Source: Chromera velia (lineage: Eukaryota; Sar; Chromeraceae). Taken from it: a DNA stretch of 19,038 nt. The notes beneath the pieces were generated by a model that did no database searches, was not told the origin of the DNA, and saw only the letters and a list, made by a program, of their open reading frames with translations. Below are positions 16,913 through 19,038 of the stretch, in pieces (position 1 is the first letter of the stretch; each line of letters opens with the position of its first letter). The stretch covers positions 1-19,038 of the forward strand of contig JAHBMJ010000367.1 of assembly GCA_018398765.1 (NCBI GenBank), given 5' to 3'. The position numbers and the translations under genes are program-made.

Positions 16913-19038
16913 ATGGCCAACTTCGTCAGTTTGCGTCTGAAGTGAAAGTTGAGAAATGGGGTAATAGGCGAGAGTGGCTGGTGTGGCTTGGGCCTGTTTC
17001 TCTTCAAGTTGACTCTCCAGCCTTTCTGACGTCTCGATCATTTTCATACTCCCCTTCCCTTCTGAGCTGCAAATCTCTCTGCTTTACTGGATCCACTGTC
17101 TGTCTGTTTCTTTGTGTCCGTGCAGACTGGGAACAAGCCCCTGTCCGAAATGGACCCTGAGCTCTTCTCTCTCCTGAAGCAGGAGAAGGTTAGACAGAGA
17201 CACGGAATCGAACTCATCGCCTCAGAGGTCCGTCCTGTCTCCTTACTCCAGCAACGCAGCCGGTCCCCCCCCCGCGATCGACCAGAAGATTTTATCCAAT
17301 ATTCTGGTCGCGTATGTGTTTTGGTTGTTGAGTTGGCGCTGCTCATGGTTGGGTTGTGAGGCAGAAGGAGGAAGTCTGAGAGAGAAAGGATTTTGGGGAG
17401 CATGCCCTTCAACACAGACTCTCTCTCTCTTCCCTTTCTTTCTATTGAATTACCCCCCTCTCCCCCTTTCCTGGTCTGTTTGCAGAACTTCACCTCGAAA
17501 GCCGTCATGGAGTGCCTTGGTAGGTAGTCTCGCTCCTCCATCCGTTCACTCTCTGAGCTGTGCCATGCCCTTGTTTCTCTACCTTTTTCTTTCAGTATCG
17601 CTTTTCCTCTTTCTTTCAAGTGCCATTTTGGCATAAGATCGGACGGTCGCTCTGTCTTTTGGTGCCGTTTTCGTATCCCGTTCCTGTATGTCCTGCTTGG
17701 TGTCCCCCTGCATGCTTTCTTGTGCAGGCTCATGCCTGACAAACAAGTACTCAGAAGGATACCCCGGCACGAGGTGAGTGTGTGTCTCGTTTCTCTCTCA
17801 TTACTCCTTCCTCTTTGTGACTCCTTCCTCTTTCTCCCGTTATCTTTCTCTCTTTGTGCTCTCCTCTTTCTCTCTCTTTCCCCTTCCCCCCTTTCTCTCC
17901 GTGTGGCTATGTGGGTTATAGAGGATTAGAGAATGTGTGAGTGTGCTGGGTAGATGTATGTATGTCTGACATCTCAATATCCCTTCTTTCACTGCTGAAC
18001 TCACTCACTCTGCGCATGCAGGTATTACGGAGGAAATGAGATCGTTGACCAGGTGGAGGTACTTTGCCAGAGGAGAGCGTTGGCAGCCTTCGGGTCAGTC
18101 AGAGAGAGGGAGAGAGAGAGAAATAGGCAGGCGGGAGAGCAGATATCTGCATGGAGAGATAGATTAATAGGGACATATATGGACAGAAAGACAGGCGGAA
18201 GGAAGGGCACATATGGAGAAACATCTGCACGTGCAAACAGGCTCGGGCACATGCAAGAGGAAGACGGCGGCAGACGAGACGGATGTCTTCAGAAAGGGAG
18301 GGAGGAGGTCAGGTCAATAAAGGAGCTAGTCAGGCTTCACAGTTTTTCTTTGAGCAAGTGCGTGTTCTGTCTGTCTCTCTGTTTCATGCGCCTTCCTGCT
18401 GTGTCTCTCTCAAGGTGCTCGTGAGAGTGTCCTCGATAAAAATCGTTATGGCCCCGTCCTCCATATGCTTCTTCCTTTCTCTTCTCTTCTCTTCTCTTCT
18501 CTTTTCTTCTTTTGACATGCATGCAGATTGGATCCTGAGGAGTGGGGCGTGAACGTCCAGCCTTACTCTGGCAGCCCTGCCAACTTCGCTGCCTATACGG
18601 CTCTGCTTCCTCCTCATGCACGCATCATGGGGATGGACCTGCCTAGCGGCGGCCAGTGAGTCGATCCGAAAAGTCCTTTTGCTTTCCTTCTAAGGTCTTT
18701 TCTTTTCAATCGAGTTCCCCCACTTCCTTTTTTTTTCATTTCGCAGAGGCGTTTCTTCTTCTTCCCTCTGCAGAAAATACCTGGCCTGCTTCTTGGCTGT
18801 TCCTGTTTGCTCTTTTGTGCCTCCCCGCCAGGTCCTCTAAGTATCCTCTGCCTGCCTCTCAATGTCCCTCTGTGCATCCCGGTTCGTCTGCTCATCTTGT
18901 TTCTTTAGTACTTTGATTTCTTTTTTTTTCTCATTGAATTCGTCGTCCATTTTCCTGCCCTGCTTTGATGTGCTGCTCCCTTCCTTCGTTCAGTCTGACA
19001 CACGGATACTACACGGCAAAGAAGAAGATCAGCGCGAC
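16913..19038 (+). CDS. SHMT: Serine hydroxymethyltransferase, 5' part, 7 exons seen
   Basis: Exons are 16913-16924, 17126-17227, 17486-17519, 17728-17773, 18022-18093, 18527-18655 and 18994 to beyond the window. Phases agree throughout and give about 146 residues of a protein usually near 460-500. SHMT is a PLP enzyme that converts serine and tetrahydrofolate to glycine and 5,10-methylene-tetrahydrofolate. Family blocks occur in order: [27 protein letters not shown] (Glu38 being the conserved acid of the IASENF motif), [73 protein letters not shown] and KKKISAT. The PLP-binding lysine lies past the window end. The first exon encodes only Met-Ala-Asn-Phe; it fits by frame and donor GTCAGT but is the least certain exon. 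With that start there is no transit peptide, which suggests the cytosolic form. Confidence 0.95.

Noticed and set aside
16562-17047. 161-codon minus-strand open frame
   Set aside because: It overlaps SHMT exon 1, intron 1 and the upstream region, shows no family resemblance and starts inside the SHMT intron. Probably chance.

Overview
This is nuclear DNA of a eukaryote, not bacterial or viral DNA. It holds four recognisable protein genes and one decayed retrotransposon, set in DNA that is very rich in microsatellites. Three genes are split by spliceosomal introns. All 15 introns I could place begin GTNNGT, 14 end GCAG and 12 end TGCAG. Acceptors of the TGCAG type, the CT/GA repeat load and a microbial-looking enzyme set suggest an alga or protist. 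An alveolate such as a chromerid is my guess, but it is an inference from style, not from a species marker.

Layout. 1-4100: no gene found; GA, GACT and GAATGAAG repeats, a 240-bp MITE-like element with terminal inverted repeats and an 8-bp target duplication (1252-1507), and a minisatellite of 72-98 bp units (2472-3060). 4323-4886 (+): an intronless type II peroxiredoxin. 4887-6186: no gene; GA and TA microsatellites. 6187-7640: a broken Ty3/gypsy-type gag on the minus strand with a decayed primer-binding site and a probable LTR remnant; a diverged inverted copy of that remnant lies at 15880-16150. 7641-9290: no gene found.

9291-11308 (-): the Sec61 beta subunit of the ER translocon in four exons. 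Its first exon carries only the ATG, and its third intron holds a very long purine/pyrimidine-biased tract. 11912-15684 (+): a maltose O-acetyltransferase-like left-handed beta-helix enzyme in seven exons, one of them only 10 nt. These two genes are divergent with about 600 bp between their start codons. 16913-19038 (+): the 5' part of serine hydroxymethyltransferase, seven exons seen, running off the window end.

The genes are housekeeping functions (peroxide removal, ER protein import, acetyl transfer, one-carbon metabolism) with no visible joint pathway. The most unusual signals are in gene structure: 5' splice sites with C at +3 in 9 of 15 introns, a 10-nt microexon, very small first coding exons, and dinucleotide or tetranucleotide microsatellites lying directly against 3' splice sites. 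An assembly gap of 37 N sits at 14002-14038. All exon models were built by hand from reading frame, splice signals and family knowledge.
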